Below, piece by piece: positions 51,749-60,905 of a stretch of 64,000 bases of DNA. A model generated the notes under the pieces. The model saw only the letters and a list, made by a program, of their open reading frames with translations. It made no database searches and was not told where the DNA came from. Origin of the DNA: Cohnella panacarvi Gsoil 349 (GTDB lineage Bacteria; Bacillota; Bacilli; Paenibacillales; Paenibacillaceae); contig NZ_KI911563.1 in the NCBI RefSeq assembly GCF_000515335.1, forward strand, positions 3,952,338 to 4,016,337. The letters are read 5' to 3'. The translations under genes and the position numbers were made by a program. Each line of letters begins with the position of its first letter. The stretch's first letter is position 1.

Positions 51749-53206
51749 TTATTGCGCAACGGCCTCCGCCGAGACGGACGCGGCAGGAGAAGCCGCAGCT
51801 CCGTCTTCCGCCTTCTTATTCTTCTGCTCTTCCTGCGCTTTGATCAGCTCGGCTTGCAACTGCGTCTCCGCTTCCTTAAGCGCGTCGTCGAGCGATTTGT
51901 TGCCGTCGTAGGCGCTTTGGACGGCTCCGCGTACCGTGCCGTCGAGGATGCCGTAGAAGTTCATAGGCAGTTTGGCGTACAAGTTGTTCATCGGGCTTTC
52001 CATCGGTTTGAGCATATAGAATGCTTTCACGTTGCGGCCTTCTTTGTCCTCGTACGCGGTCGTTCTAACCGGCAAGCCGCCCGTTTGGGCTTTCGAGGAC
52101 ACTCTTGCGAAATCCTCGCCCATCACGTAGGTCAAGAACTCCTTGGCGGCGTCGGCATTCTCGGACTTCGCGTTGATGGCGAACAAGGAATTCAAGTTGA
52201 CGTAAGGGCTTCTATCCGGGTTGGCCGGATCTACCGGCATCGTGACGATGCCCCAATCTTTGACCGCTTTGTCTTTGACGGCCGGAGATTTCTGCGCTTG
52301 TTCGATCTGATCCATTAAGTATTGGGCTTCCATCTTCATGGCGACTTTGCCGGATACGAACGGATCCTGCAGCAGGTAATCGTCGTAATTAAAAACGGCA
52401 TCCATGCCACCGTTCATGTTCTGCGAGTGGAGGACGTTCGACTTGACCACTTCGAAGGCGGTTTCGAACGATTTCTTCCAAGCCGGCGTATTCAAGGTTA
52501 CCTTCATGTCTACGGGGTTGATCATGCTGAGATTTTGCGTGGATGCGATCATGCTGCCCAATTGGTAGGCGTCGGCGCCGTTCCATCCCAGGCTTAGTCC
52601 GTACGTTCTGGAATCCTTGTCGCCGTCCGTCGGGAATCGCTTAGCCAGCGCGAACAGCTCGTCCCAAGACATACCGTCCTTAGGCAGATCGACGCCGTGT
52701 TTCTTGAATAGATCCTTATTGTAATAAACGACTTGAGAGTACATATTCGGGGACATGCCGTACAGCTTGCCGCCGCCGAGATCGCGCAAATATTCCATTA
52801 AGCCGGGCACGAGCGTGTCGGGTTTGAAGCTCTTATCCTGGGCGATCGACTCCAGATCGAGAAGCTTGCCTTCTTCGGAGTACTCGCGGAAAAGGCTGTT
52901 GTCCAGCATAAGGATGTCGGGCTTCTGCTCTTCGATCAATTTCTGCATGCTTGTTTTATAGTCCCCATTGGGGTCTTGATAAGCGGTTTGATTCGAGACG
53001 ACTTCGAAGTCGACGTTCGTATGAAGGGCCGAATAAATCATGCCGTAAGATTGGAAGAATGCGCGCTCGTCGTAGTACATCACCTTCAGCGTCGTTCTCG
53101 TCTCGTCGCCGTTCGCCGAGTTTCCCTTGCTGCAGCCGCTTACGAGAAGCATAGCCGCCGTTAGGCCTACTCCGAGATAGGTGCCGAATTTAAAGCTTTG
53201 TGCCAC
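51749..53206 (-). CDS. Extracellular solute-binding lipoprotein, orphan
   Basis: 485 residues. The lipoprotein signal ends at LLVSGC (Cys 25). The mature part is an ABC family 1 binding protein (LRDLGGGKLYGMSPNMYSQV, YYNKDLFKKHG, YGLSLGWNG). It shares the same segment order and many residues with the ECF-linked protein at 1435-2937 (for example GGGKLY, YNKxLF, YGLSxGW, AINAKS). No permease or ATPase gene is adjacent. The Ala/Ser/Glu-rich end (AEDGAAASPAASVSAEAVAQ) is extra. The GTG start follows AAGGAGTTG. Confidence 0.87.
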   Translation of the reverse strand: MAQSFKFGTYLGVGLTAAMLLVSGCSKGNSANGDETRTTLKVMYYDERAFFQSYGMIYSALHTNVDFEVVSNQTAYQDPNGDYKTSMQKLIEEQKPDILMLDNSLFREYSEEGKLLDLESIAQDKSFKPDTLVPGLMEYLRDLGGGKLYGMSPNMYSQVVYYNKDLFKKHGVDLPKDGMSWDELFALAKRFPTDGDKDSRTYGLSLGWNGADAYQLGSMIASTQNLSMINPVDMKVTLNTPAWKKSFETAFEVVKSNVLHSQNMNGGMDAVFNYDDYLLQDPFVSGKVAMKMEAQYLMDQIEQAQKSPAVKDKAVKDWGIVTMPVDPANPDRSPYVNLNSLFAINAKSENADAAKEFLTYVMGEDFARVSSKAQTGGLPVRTTAYEDKEGRNVKAFYMLKPMESPMNNLYAKLPMNFYGILDGTVRGAVQSAYDGNKSLDDALKEAETQLQAELIKAQEEQKNKKAEDGAAASPAASVSAEAVAQ

Positions 53207-53356
53207 TACATCACAACTCCTTCTAAAAAATGCTAATTATGTGCCAGTATAGCATGTATCAGCGCTTAGTGAGCTAAAAAGAAGTTAAAAATAAACAAGT
53301 TGAGGCGAAAAAAGGAGGCAACGGCGGATTTAGCGACATGACGAACGGATCTTGGC

Positions 53357-53385
53357 TTGATTGCGGCGACCGGTTGCCCTATAAT
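53357..53385 (+). promoter_or_regulatory. Sigma-A promoter of pheST
   Basis: TTGATT (53357-53362), a 17-base spacer and an exact TATAAT (53380-53385). Confidence 0.85.
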
Positions 53386-53389
53386 GGTG

Positions 53390-53684
53390 GATAAATGTGC
53401 AAATGCGATGATGGAGAAAAGTAAGCAGTGCCTTCTTACCAGGGAGGGAGCGCCGTCGACTGGAAGCGTTCCTAAGAAACCAGGCTGCCGAAGTTCGCTC
53501 CGGAGCAGAACTTTGAACGCGGCCATAGGCTGCCAGTAGAGGTTTCCGGCAACGGCCCGTTACGCCGTTCAAGCGGAAGCGTCCAAGCTCGTCTTCGAGA
53601 ATGCCGTTATATCGGCAGACGGACGTTTCAACAAGGGTGGTACCACGGTCTTTTCGTCCCTTACGGGAGAGAAGGCTTTTTTTA
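53390..53684 (+). promoter_or_regulatory. T-box riboswitch of pheST
   Basis: The T-box sequence AGGGTGGTACCACGG is at 53634-53648, followed by a terminator stem and seven Ts (53677-53683), 36 bases before pheS. It would sense uncharged tRNA-Phe. A TTC codon lies at 53494-53496 within GAAGTTCGCTCCGGAGC and is the likely specifier, by comparison with the equivalent segment of the ilvB leader. Confidence 0.92.
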
Positions 53685-53719
53685 TTTTCCGAGACACATT
53701 AGACCAAGGAGCGATCGTC

Positions 53720-54754
53720 ATGAAGGAACGATTGGAAGCGTTGCGGGCAGAAGCGCTCGAGCAGCTTAAAGGGGTTGCGGACGCGGGACGGCTGAACGAC
53801 CTGCGCGTTCATTATCTAGGCAAGAAAGGACAGCTTACCGAGATTTTGCGGGGCATGGGCGCGCTAAGCGCGGAAGAACGCCCGATCATCGGGCAAGCGG
53901 CCAACGACGTTCGCGCCGACATCGAGATCGTCATCGCGGAGAAACAAGAAGCGTTCGACCGCGCGGCGACCGCCGGCCGGCTCGCGGCCGAGACGATCGA
54001 CGTCACGCTGCCGGGCAAAGCGCCGAGCGTCGGCGCCGTGCATCCTCTGAACAAAGTGGCGCAGGAAATCGAGGATATTTTCATCGGAATGGGCTATACG
54101 ATCGCGGAAGGACCGGAGGTCGAGACCGACTACTTCAACTTCGAGGCGTTGAACCTGCCGAAAAACCACCCGGCTCGCGATATGCAGGATTCGTTCTACA
54201 TTACCGACGAGATTCTGCTTCGTACGCATACGTCGCCGGTGCAAATCCGCACGATGAAGGCGATGAACGGCAAGACGCCGGTCAAAGTCATCTGCCCGGG
54301 CAAAGTGTACCGCCGCGACGACGACGATGCGACCCACTCGTTCATGTTCCATCAGATCGAAGGGCTTGTCATCGGACCGAACATCCGGATGAGCGACCTC
54401 AAAGGAACGCTGCTGCAATTCGTGCGCGAAATGTACGGATCGCAGATGGAAATTCGCCTGCGTCCGAGCTTCTTCCCGTTCACGGAGCCGAGCGCGGAGG
54501 TCGACGTGACGTGCGTGCAATGCGGCGGCAGCGGCTGCCGGATGTGCAAGCATACCGGCTGGATCGAAATTCTCGGCTGCGGCATGGTGCATCCGAAGGT
54601 GCTCGAGCACGGCGGCTACGATCCGAACGAAGTAACGGGGTTCGCGTTCGGCATTGGCGTCGAACGGATCGCGCTCTTGAAGTACGAGATCGACGATATT
54701 CGCCACTTCTACGCGAACGACACGAAGTTCTTGAGCCAGTTCGCCAAGCAGTGA
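53720..54754 (+). CDS. pheS: Phenylalanine-tRNA ligase alpha subunit
   Basis: 344 residues. The N-terminal coiled coil (~1-80) binds tRNA. The class II catalytic domain holds [56 protein letters not shown] and [16 protein letters not shown], ending [16 protein letters not shown]. It charges tRNA-Phe as an alpha2-beta2 enzyme. AAGGAGCGATCGTC precedes the ATG. Confidence 0.97.
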   Translation: MKERLEALRAEALEQLKGVADAGRLNDLRVHYLGKKGQLTEILRGMGALSAEERPIIGQAANDVRADIEIVIAEKQEAFDRAATAGRLAAETIDVTLPGKAPSVGAVHPLNKVAQEIEDIFIGMGYTIAEGPEVETDYFNFEALNLPKNHPARDMQDSFYITDEILLRTHTSPVQIRTMKAMNGKTPVKVICPGKVYRRDDDDATHSFMFHQIEGLVIGPNIRMSDLKGTLLQFVREMYGSQMEIRLRPSFFPFTEPSAEVDVTCVQCGGSGCRMCKHTGWIEILGCGMVHPKVLEHGGYDPNEVTGFAFGIGVERIALLKYEIDDIRHFYANDTKFLSQFAKQ

Positions 54755-54801
54755 CGGTCGCCGCTTCTTCCATAACGAGAATCTAATAAGGGGAGTTTCC
54801 C

Positions 54802-57249
54802 ATGAACGTATCATATCGGTGGTTATCCGAATATATCGACCTAAGCGGCATCGAGCCGCAGAAACTGACAGAAATGATGACTCGCGGCGGCATAGAGATC
54901 GATTCCGTGCCGTCCCGCAACGCGGGCGTTAGCAACGTCGTCGTCGGCTACGTCAAAACCCGCGAGAAGCATCCGGACGCCGACAAGCTAAGCGTCGTTA
55001 CCGTGGACGCCGGCACCGGCGAAGATTTGCAAATCGTGTGCGGCGCGCCGAACATCGCGGCAGGACAGAAAGTGCCGGTCGCCAAAGTCGGCGCGAAGCT
55101 GCCGGGCATCGAGATCAAGAAAGCGAAGCTGCGCGGCGTCGAGTCCCAAGGCATGATCTGCTCGGCTCGCGAGCTCGGCATCAACGACAAGCTGCTGCCG
55201 AAGGAGCAGCAGGAAGGGATTCTCGTGCTTCCGTCGGAGACGGAGATCGGCCGCGACATTCTGGACGTATTGGCGCTGAGCGACCACATTCTCGAACTCG
55301 ATTTGACGCCGAACCGTTCCGACTGCTTGAGCATGCTAGGCGTAGCTTACGAGGTCTCCGCGTTGACGGGCCGTTCGCTTCGCTTGCCGGACCCGGGCCA
55401 AGACCTTTACGCGGCTGCGGACAAAACTTCGGATCATATTAGCGTGAGAATCACCGCGACCGAGAACTGCTCGCTGTATACGGCGCGTTATATTAAGGGA
55501 GTCAAAGTCGGTCCTTCCCCGCTGTGGATGCAGAACCGGCTGATCGCGGCCGGCGTTCGTCCGATCAACAACATCGTCGACATTACGAACTACGTCATGC
55601 TCGAATACGGCCAGCCCCTGCATGCGTTCGACGCGAAGAAAATCGCGGAGGGACGGATCGACGTCCGTCTCGCGAAGCCGGGCGAAGCGCTCGTAACGCT
55701 CGACGACCAAGAGCGCAAGCTCGAGCCGCACATGCTCGTCATTGCGGACGGGGAGAAGGCGCTCGGCTTGGCCGGCGTCATGGGCGGCGCGAACTCCGAG
55801 GTGACGGAGGACACGACTGACATCGTTCTCGAGTCCGCGAAGTTCGACGGCGGCACCATTCGCCGAACGTCGCGCCAGCTCGGCTTGCGCTCGGAAGCTT
55901 CGGCGCGGTTCGAGAAGGAAGTCGATCCTTCCCGCGTGCGCGAAGCTTTGGATCGCGCGGCCGGATTGATGGCCAAATATGCGGAAGGACTCGTAACGGA
56001 AGGCATCGCGGAAGCGGAGACGGCCTCGTTCGAACCGGCGGTCGTTCGCCTGTCGCTCGATCGCGTGAACGGCATGCTCGGAACGTCGCTGTCCTCTCTC
56101 GAGGCGGAGACCATTCTGACGAGGCTGCAGTTCGCTGCGGTTTCCGCCGGTAACGACGTCTGGGACGTGACGGTTCCGACCCGCCGCGGCGATATGACCC
56201 GGGACGTCGATCTCATTGAGGAAGTGGCGCGGTTGCACGGTTACGACGAAATTCCGACGACGCTGATCGAAGGAGCTTCGACGGCCGGTTCGCTGACGAA
56301 GCCGCAGGCGATTCGCCGCGAGCTGCGGACGCTGCTGACGAACGCGGGCTTGCAGGAAGCGATCAGCTATTCGGTCACGTCCGCTCAGCGTACGGGCTTG
56401 TTCCCGGCCTTGTCAGGCGAAGACGTCAAACCGATCGCGCTTGCGATGCCGATGAGCGAAGAGCGGAGCGTGCTTCGGACGACGATTCTGCCAAGCTTGA
56501 TGGAAGCGGCCGCTTACAACCTGACCCGGAAGAACAACGATATCGCGCTGTTCGAAATCGCCAGCGTGTATCATTCGGACGAAGAGGCGCTGACGCGTCT
56601 TCCGCAGGAAAAGCCTCGATTGGCGCTGCTGCTTGCCGGCAGTCGCCGCGCGGCCGGCTGGAATCGGCCTGCGGAAACGGTCGACTTCTACGATGCGAAA
56701 GGATTGCTGGAGACGGCATTCCGCCGGCTTGGCATAGAGGCGCGCATATCGTACGAAGCGGCGCAGCCGGAAGGCTTCCATCCCGGACGCACGGCTGCGA
56801 TCAAGCTCGAAACGGAGCGCGGCGCGGAGACGATCGGTTACGTGGGACAGCTTCATCCGGAGCTGCAGCGGGAATTCGATCTCCCGGACACCTTCGCGGC
56901 GGAGCTGTCGCTTGCGCCGGTCTACGAGTATGCGGACAACCGGATCGAATACAAACCGTTGCCGCGCTATCCGGCGATGGAGCGGGATATCGCGGTCGTC
57001 GTCGATCGCGGCGTGTCCGGAGGCGCCTTGACGGCGGCGATCGAGGCATCCGCCGGCGAGTTGCTGGAGTCGGTTCGCGTATTCGACGTATATACCGGAG
57101 ATCGCGTGGCGGCCGATAAGAAGAGCGTAGCGTTGGCGCTCGTCTACAGACATGCGGAGCGTACGCTGACCGACGATGAGGTAACGGCGGCCCATGGCAA
57201 TGTTTTGGCACGATTGGAACAATCTTTCGCAGCTGAACTTCGGAAGTAG
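54802..57249 (+). CDS. pheT: Phenylalanine-tRNA ligase beta subunit
   Basis: 815 residues. The domains in order are an N-terminal piece, the EMAP-like tRNA-binding domain (GYVKTREKHPDADKLSVVTV), B3/B4 editing domain (NIVDITNYVMLEYGQPLHAF), B5 (near residue 410), the catalytic-like core, and the C-terminal FDX-ACB anticodon-binding domain (KPLPRYPAMERDIAVVVDRG). AAGGGGAG precedes the start, 47 bases after pheS. Confidence 0.97.
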   Translation: MNVSYRWLSEYIDLSGIEPQKLTEMMTRGGIEIDSVPSRNAGVSNVVVGYVKTREKHPDADKLSVVTVDAGTGEDLQIVCGAPNIAAGQKVPVAKVGAKLPGIEIKKAKLRGVESQGMICSARELGINDKLLPKEQQEGILVLPSETEIGRDILDVLALSDHILELDLTPNRSDCLSMLGVAYEVSALTGRSLRLPDPGQDLYAAADKTSDHISVRITATENCSLYTARYIKGVKVGPSPLWMQNRLIAAGVRPINNIVDITNYVMLEYGQPLHAFDAKKIAEGRIDVRLAKPGEALVTLDDQERKLEPHMLVIADGEKALGLAGVMGGANSEVTEDTTDIVLESAKFDGGTIRRTSRQLGLRSEASARFEKEVDPSRVREALDRAAGLMAKYAEGLVTEGIAEAETASFEPAVVRLSLDRVNGMLGTSLSSLEAETILTRLQFAAVSAGNDVWDVTVPTRRGDMTRDVDLIEEVARLHGYDEIPTTLIEGASTAGSLTKPQAIRRELRTLLTNAGLQEAISYSVTSAQRTGLFPALSGEDVKPIALAMPMSEERSVLRTTILPSLMEAAAYNLTRKNNDIALFEIASVYHSDEEALTRLPQEKPRLALLLAGSRRAAGWNRPAETVDFYDAKGLLETAFRRLGIEARISYEAAQPEGFHPGRTAAIKLETERGAETIGYVGQLHPELQREFDLPDTFAAELSLAPVYEYADNRIEYKPLPRYPAMERDIAVVVDRGVSGGALTAAIEASAGELLESVRVFDVYTGDRVAADKKSVALALVYRHAERTLTDDEVTAAHGNVLARLEQSFAAELRK

Positions 57250-57266
57250 GCAGGAAACGGCAATGG

Positions 57267-57319
57267 ATGCAGCGAATACATCAAGACGCTGGTTGGCGCC
57301 TGATGATTCGCTGCATTTT
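57267..57319 (+). terminator. Terminator-like stem-loop after pheT
   Basis: ATGCAGCGAAT (57267-57277) pairs with ATTCGCTGCAT (57306-57316), followed by TTTT-like residues. Confidence 0.72.
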
Positions 57320-57401
57320 CCTTTGTGCGGCGCGGGATTTCGGGTGCGGAAGGTTGTCGAAAGATAGTTGCGGATGACGGAAACAATGGGAGGATCACGC
57401 C

Positions 57402-59495
57402 GTGAGCATGGACGAGAAATTGCGTGTGACCGTTGACATATATGGAACGCAGTATACGCTGACGGGTCACAATAGCGCCGAGTATATGAGAAGGGTCGCT
57501 GCGCTCGTCAACGAACAGATGAGCAGAATCAACAGCGGTTCCCCTAGGCTCGATTTGCCGCGCCTTGCCGTTCTGGCGGCGGTGAACATGGGAGACGAGC
57601 TGCTGCAGATTCGCCGCGAAGCCGAGCGGCTGGCGAAGGAAGAAGCCGAGCGCAAGCGGCTTGCCGAGGAAATCGAATACGTCAGAATGCAGGCGGCGGA
57701 AGAAGTCGCGACTGCGCAGGCGAGGGCAGCCGGGGAAGTCGCGAGAATCGAGGCGGCTCTGGCGAGCGCAAGGGAGCAAGCCGCGGAACAGCTGGCGAAG
57801 GCCGATGCGATGGGCGTGGAAGCGCTTGCGGACGCGGAGAGCAAAGCTGCCGAAGCGATCGGAAGACTGTCGCGGGAGCTGGAGCTGTCTAAGCAAGCGG
57901 CTTCCGAACAGCTGGAAAGCTTGAACGCGCTTGCGGCGGAGGAGCTGTCCGGATTTAAAGCTCAGGCGGCCGAAGAGCTGGCTAAAGTTGAAGCGGCCGC
58001 TGCGGAAGCGTTGGCGAAAGCGGAAGCGAATGCTGCGGAAGAGCTTGCAAGATTGTCCCGCGAGCTTGAGCAAGCCAAGAGATCGGCAGAAGAGCAGGCG
58101 GCGATCTTCAGGGCGCAAGCCGAGGAAGAGCTGGCGCTGGCGAGAGCGCAAGCCGAGGAGGAAGCCGCGATCGCCAAGGCGCAAGCGGCCGAGGAAGCGG
58201 CAAGCGCGCGGGCGGAAGCGGAGCAGGCGCAGGCGAACGCTCTGAGAGAGGTGGAGCTTGCCAAAGCGCAAGCGGCGGAGGAAATCGCGAAAGCGAAGAA
58301 GCTTGCCGGCGAATCGGCGAAGAGCCTGACGGAAGAATTGGAAAGAGTGAAGGCGCAGGCGGCGGAGGACGCCGCCAAAGCCGAAGCGGGCGCGACGGAA
58401 GCGCTGGAGAATATGCGGACGAAGGCGACCCAAGCGATCAACCAAGTGAAATTGGAAGCGAACGTGAAGCTGGATCGCCAGACCGCAGAAGCGGCCAAAG
58501 AGCTGGCAGGCGTGCGCGAGCAGCTCGAAGGCCGGATCGCGGCTTTGGAAAGGGAGCTTGCGCATACGAAAGCGAGTTATTCCGCCAAAGAAGAAGAATG
58601 GGCGTCAAGCCTTGCGGCCCAGCTCGTCTCCGCCGAGCAGAGCCAAGCGATGGCCATCGAAGAGCTCAAGAGCTTGCACAAGCGGGAACGCGAAGCGCTG
58701 GAAGAGGAGTATTTCGAGGAGCTGGCATCGCTCGAAAGCAAGTTGACCGGCGAGATTAAGGCGTTGCAGGCGGTACGAATGGAAGAGTCCGAGGCTGCCG
58801 CCCTTGCGCAAGCGAGCTGGAGAGCGGAGTTGGAAGAGTGGCGGGCGGAACAGAAGCGTTGGGCGGAAATCGAAGCCGAGTGGAAGAAGCTTCGCGACAA
58901 GCTGGAGGCGGACGTTGCGCATTGGACGAGCGAAGCCGACGATCAGCGGCGAACCGTTATCGAGCAACAAGAGATGCTGCATGCCGTCGAGGGTCAATCG
59001 GTTGATATGCTGCGCATGGAGATCGCGGCGCGAGAGCAAGCCGAGCGCGAGCTCGAAGCCGCGCTCGCGAAGCTGCGGGAGCGGGACGAGCAGGATGCAT
59101 CGTCCCGCGACGCGGTGCAGCGGCTGCAGAGCAGCCTAGCCGCCGCGCAGCAAAGCGAACGCGCCGCCGCGGAGCGGTCGGCGGCGCTGGAAGCCCGCCT
59201 TGCCGAGCTGGGCGAGGCGGAGGCGGCCTGGCGCGAAGCGGCGGAACGCGCTTCGCGGGAGCTTGAGGCGGCGCAGGCGGAAGCCGCCGCCGCACCTTCG
59301 CGCGAGGCGGGGCTCGGCGCCTCGCAGGAGGAGCTGCGCGAGCTCGCGGAGGATCGCGACCGCGCGCGTACGCAGCTGGAGGCGCAGCGCGAAGCGCACG
59401 GCGCGCTCAGCAAGGCGCACGAGGAGCTGCAGGTGGAGTACGCGAAGCTGAAGGAAGAATACAACGAGTGGATCGATATGCTCGAGCAAGACTAA
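57402..59495 (+). CDS. ZapA-domain protein with a giant coiled-coil extension
   Basis: 697 residues. Residues 1-~75 match ZapA (EKLRVTVDIYGTQYTLTGHN, YMRRVAALVNEQMSRI, RLAVLAAVNMGDELL), the FtsZ-ring-associated protein, normally only 85-110 residues. Everything after is a long Ala/Glu/Lys/Arg-rich helix with repeating QAAEE-type units and no proline-rich breaks, i.e. a ~600-residue coiled coil. The GTG at 57402 lies 8 bases after GGGAGG. It sits after pheT, as zapA does in B. subtilis. Confidence 0.86.
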   Translation: MSMDEKLRVTVDIYGTQYTLTGHNSAEYMRRVAALVNEQMSRINSGSPRLDLPRLAVLAAVNMGDELLQIRREAERLAKEEAERKRLAEEIEYVRMQAAEEVATAQARAAGEVARIEAALASAREQAAEQLAKADAMGVEALADAESKAAEAIGRLSRELELSKQAASEQLESLNALAAEELSGFKAQAAEELAKVEAAAAEALAKAEANAAEELARLSRELEQAKRSAEEQAAIFRAQAEEELALARAQAEEEAAIAKAQAAEEAASARAEAEQAQANALREVELAKAQAAEEIAKAKKLAGESAKSLTEELERVKAQAAEDAAKAEAGATEALENMRTKATQAINQVKLEANVKLDRQTAEAAKELAGVREQLEGRIAALERELAHTKASYSAKEEEWASSLAAQLVSAEQSQAMAIEELKSLHKREREALEEEYFEELASLESKLTGEIKALQAVRMEESEAAALAQASWRAELEEWRAEQKRWAEIEAEWKKLRDKLEADVAHWTSEADDQRRTVIEQQEMLHAVEGQSVDMLRMEIAAREQAERELEAALAKLRERDEQDASSRDAVQRLQSSLAAAQQSERAAAERSAALEARLAELGEAEAAWREAAERASRELEAAQAEAAAAPSREAGLGASQEELRELAEDRDRARTQLEAQREAHGALSKAHEELQVEYAKLKEEYNEWIDMLEQD

Positions 59496-59514
59496 TTAAC
59501 CATACGTAATGACG

Positions 59515-59540
59515 AATGCCTGCAGATTTCTGCAGGCATT
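59515..59540 (+). terminator. Hairpin after the ZapA-like gene
   Basis: An 11-bp perfect stem AATGCCTGCAG / CTGCAGGCATT with loop ATTT, followed by TGTG only. Confidence 0.7.
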
Positions 59541-59548
59541 TGTGCGCG

Positions 59549-59734
59549 AATAACAGCGTATCGACATTTATTACTCCCGAAAAATAGAAGAATGGGACAA
59601 ATAACAACAAACCGACATTTATTTCAGCGTAGATCGATGGAAACCGCTCAAAGTGGGGTAAATAGCTGCAAATGGTTGTTATTTTCATCCGCAGGAGCGA
59701 GGAACGCACGAAATAGCTGCAAATGGTTGTTATT
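59549..59734. repeat. Intergenic repeats with a 51-bp period in two orientations
   Basis: AATAACAxC...CGACATTTATT occurs at 59549-59572 and 59600-59623. Its approximate reverse complement type, AAATAGCTGC...GGTTGTTATT, occurs identically at 59660-59683 and 59711-59734. Both pairs have a 51-base period. No gene is seen in the gap 59496-59825. Confidence 0.75.
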
Positions 59735-59825
59735 CGATTCCCTACAATCCTACAATCCGTAACAACACTCACGCCCCAAAAAAAGACGCAGCCGCTCAAT
59801 CCGAGCAACCGCGTCTTTCCAACCC

Positions 59826-60200
59826 TTATTGTACGACCAATTTCGCTACCATTTCCTTGTGTCCGGCGCCGCAAGGGATATTGCATATGATCTCGTACGT
59901 TCCGGCGGCCAACGTCACGATCTCCGACTTGCCTCCGCGGATTTTAATGCCAGCGTCTTTATTCTCGATACCGTGCGCTCCGCTCAAATTTTCGACCGTG
60001 ATTTGGACCGGCGTATCTTTCGGAATCACGTATTCGGCCTGATCGAATTCCCAACTGCTTGCTTTAATGACGATTTCCTCGGAAGCTGTCGCCGCCGGAG
60101 AAGAAGATCCCGCCGCGTTGTTGTCGTTGTTGCTGCCGCAAGCGACAAGCGCGAGTACGAATGCGATAGCTACAAGGGCGTAACCGAGTTTCTTGTGCAT
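59826..60200 (-). CDS. Lipoprotein with a CuA-like cupredoxin domain
   Basis: 124 residues. The lipobox LALVAC (Cys 21) anchors it outside the membrane. A Ser/Ala/Asn linker leads to the cupredoxin fold. The ligand set CNIPCGAGHKEM is the exact CxxxCxxxHxxM of CuA sites, and the upstream His is in SGAHGIE. CuA normally belongs to subunit II of cytochrome oxidase; no oxidase genes are here. It could be a copper carrier, an electron donor or a CuA-assembly partner. AAGGAGGAAATTCGTT precedes the ATG. Confidence 0.87.
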   Translation of the reverse strand: MHKKLGYALVAIAFVLALVACGSNNDNNAAGSSSPAATASEEIVIKASSWEFDQAEYVIPKDTPVQITVENLSGAHGIENKDAGIKIRGGKSEIVTLAAGTYEIICNIPCGAGHKEMVAKLVVQ

Positions 60201-60415
60201 AACGAATTTCCTCCTTGATAAACTGAATCTTCGTCGGGCTCGAACTTACTCATCCTAAATGGCAAATCTGGTCATTGCATAATTGATTGTATCATAGCTT
60301 AACCGCGCTTATCCGCACGAACCTTGAAAACTCGGTGAACATTCGGGCATGACAAAAGGGCCGATCCTTCGGCCTGGGAGCAACCGAGAATCAGCCCATG
60401 TGCCTTGCATCCGGC

Positions 60416-60778
60416 TTAGCCGCGATGCCGGTTGTGCGTCGTTTGGTACGGGCTGGCGACCGGAATGAACAAGTCGATAATCCCGATAACGAGCGCGGCC
60501 AGTATCGCTCCTAGCACGGTGACGCGCATATTGCCGACGACGAATTGCGCGAGCCAGATGACTAGCGCGCTGGAGAGAAAGCCGACGATCCCGCGTCCGA
60601 ACGGAGTAACCTTTTTGCCGAAAATGCCTTCGATGATCCAGCCGAGCACGGCGATTACCAAAGCGAGCATGAGCGCGCTCCAAAATCCGCCGACCGCGAA
60701 TTGCGGGACGAGATACCCGACGATCATCAGAACGATGGCAGACACGATGAACCTAACGATTGTACCTAGCACATGCAT
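60416..60778 (-). CDS. Phage holin family 4-helix membrane protein (YvlD-like)
   Basis: 120 residues with four hydrophobic helices (MHVLGTIVRFIVSAIVLMIV, SALMLALVIAVLGWIIEGIF, RGIVGFLSSALVIWLAQFVV, VTVLGAILAALVIGIIDLFI). This is the Phage_holin_4_2/YvlD pattern, a chromosomal family of unknown role rather than a prophage gene. The ATG at 60778 follows AGGAGGTCGATAAG; a longer frame runs antisense into mutS2 and is not used. It is divergent from mutS2. Confidence 0.85.
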   Translation of the reverse strand: MHVLGTIVRFIVSAIVLMIVGYLVPQFAVGGFWSALMLALVIAVLGWIIEGIFGKKVTPFGRGIVGFLSSALVIWLAQFVVGNMRVTVLGAILAALVIGIIDLFIPVASPYQTTHNRHRG

Positions 60779-60861
60779 CTTATCGACCTCCTTATCCGTA
60801 GTCTGTCCGTCCATCGCCTTGCGTATGAGTGGCAAGGTTTCGCTTAGATCGATCATTCGGC

Positions 60862-60867
60862 TATAAT
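60862..60867 (+). promoter_or_regulatory. Probable -10 box of mutS2
   Basis: Exact TATAAT, 44 bases before the preferred start. The -35 region is weak. Confidence 0.45.
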
Positions 60868-60905
60868 AGTGAATTGTAGAGATACGTAAGGAGATGAACG
60901 ATACC

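Noticed and set aside
57144-58565. 473-residue minus-strand frame opposite pheT and the coiled-coil gene
   Set aside because: It covers two well-supported genes on the other strand; the Arg/Leu/Phe-rich translation is typical of antisense to Ala/Glu-rich coding sequence.
60416-60778. Prophage, because of the holin family name
   Set aside because: The family is common in bacterial chromosomes and no other phage gene is nearby.
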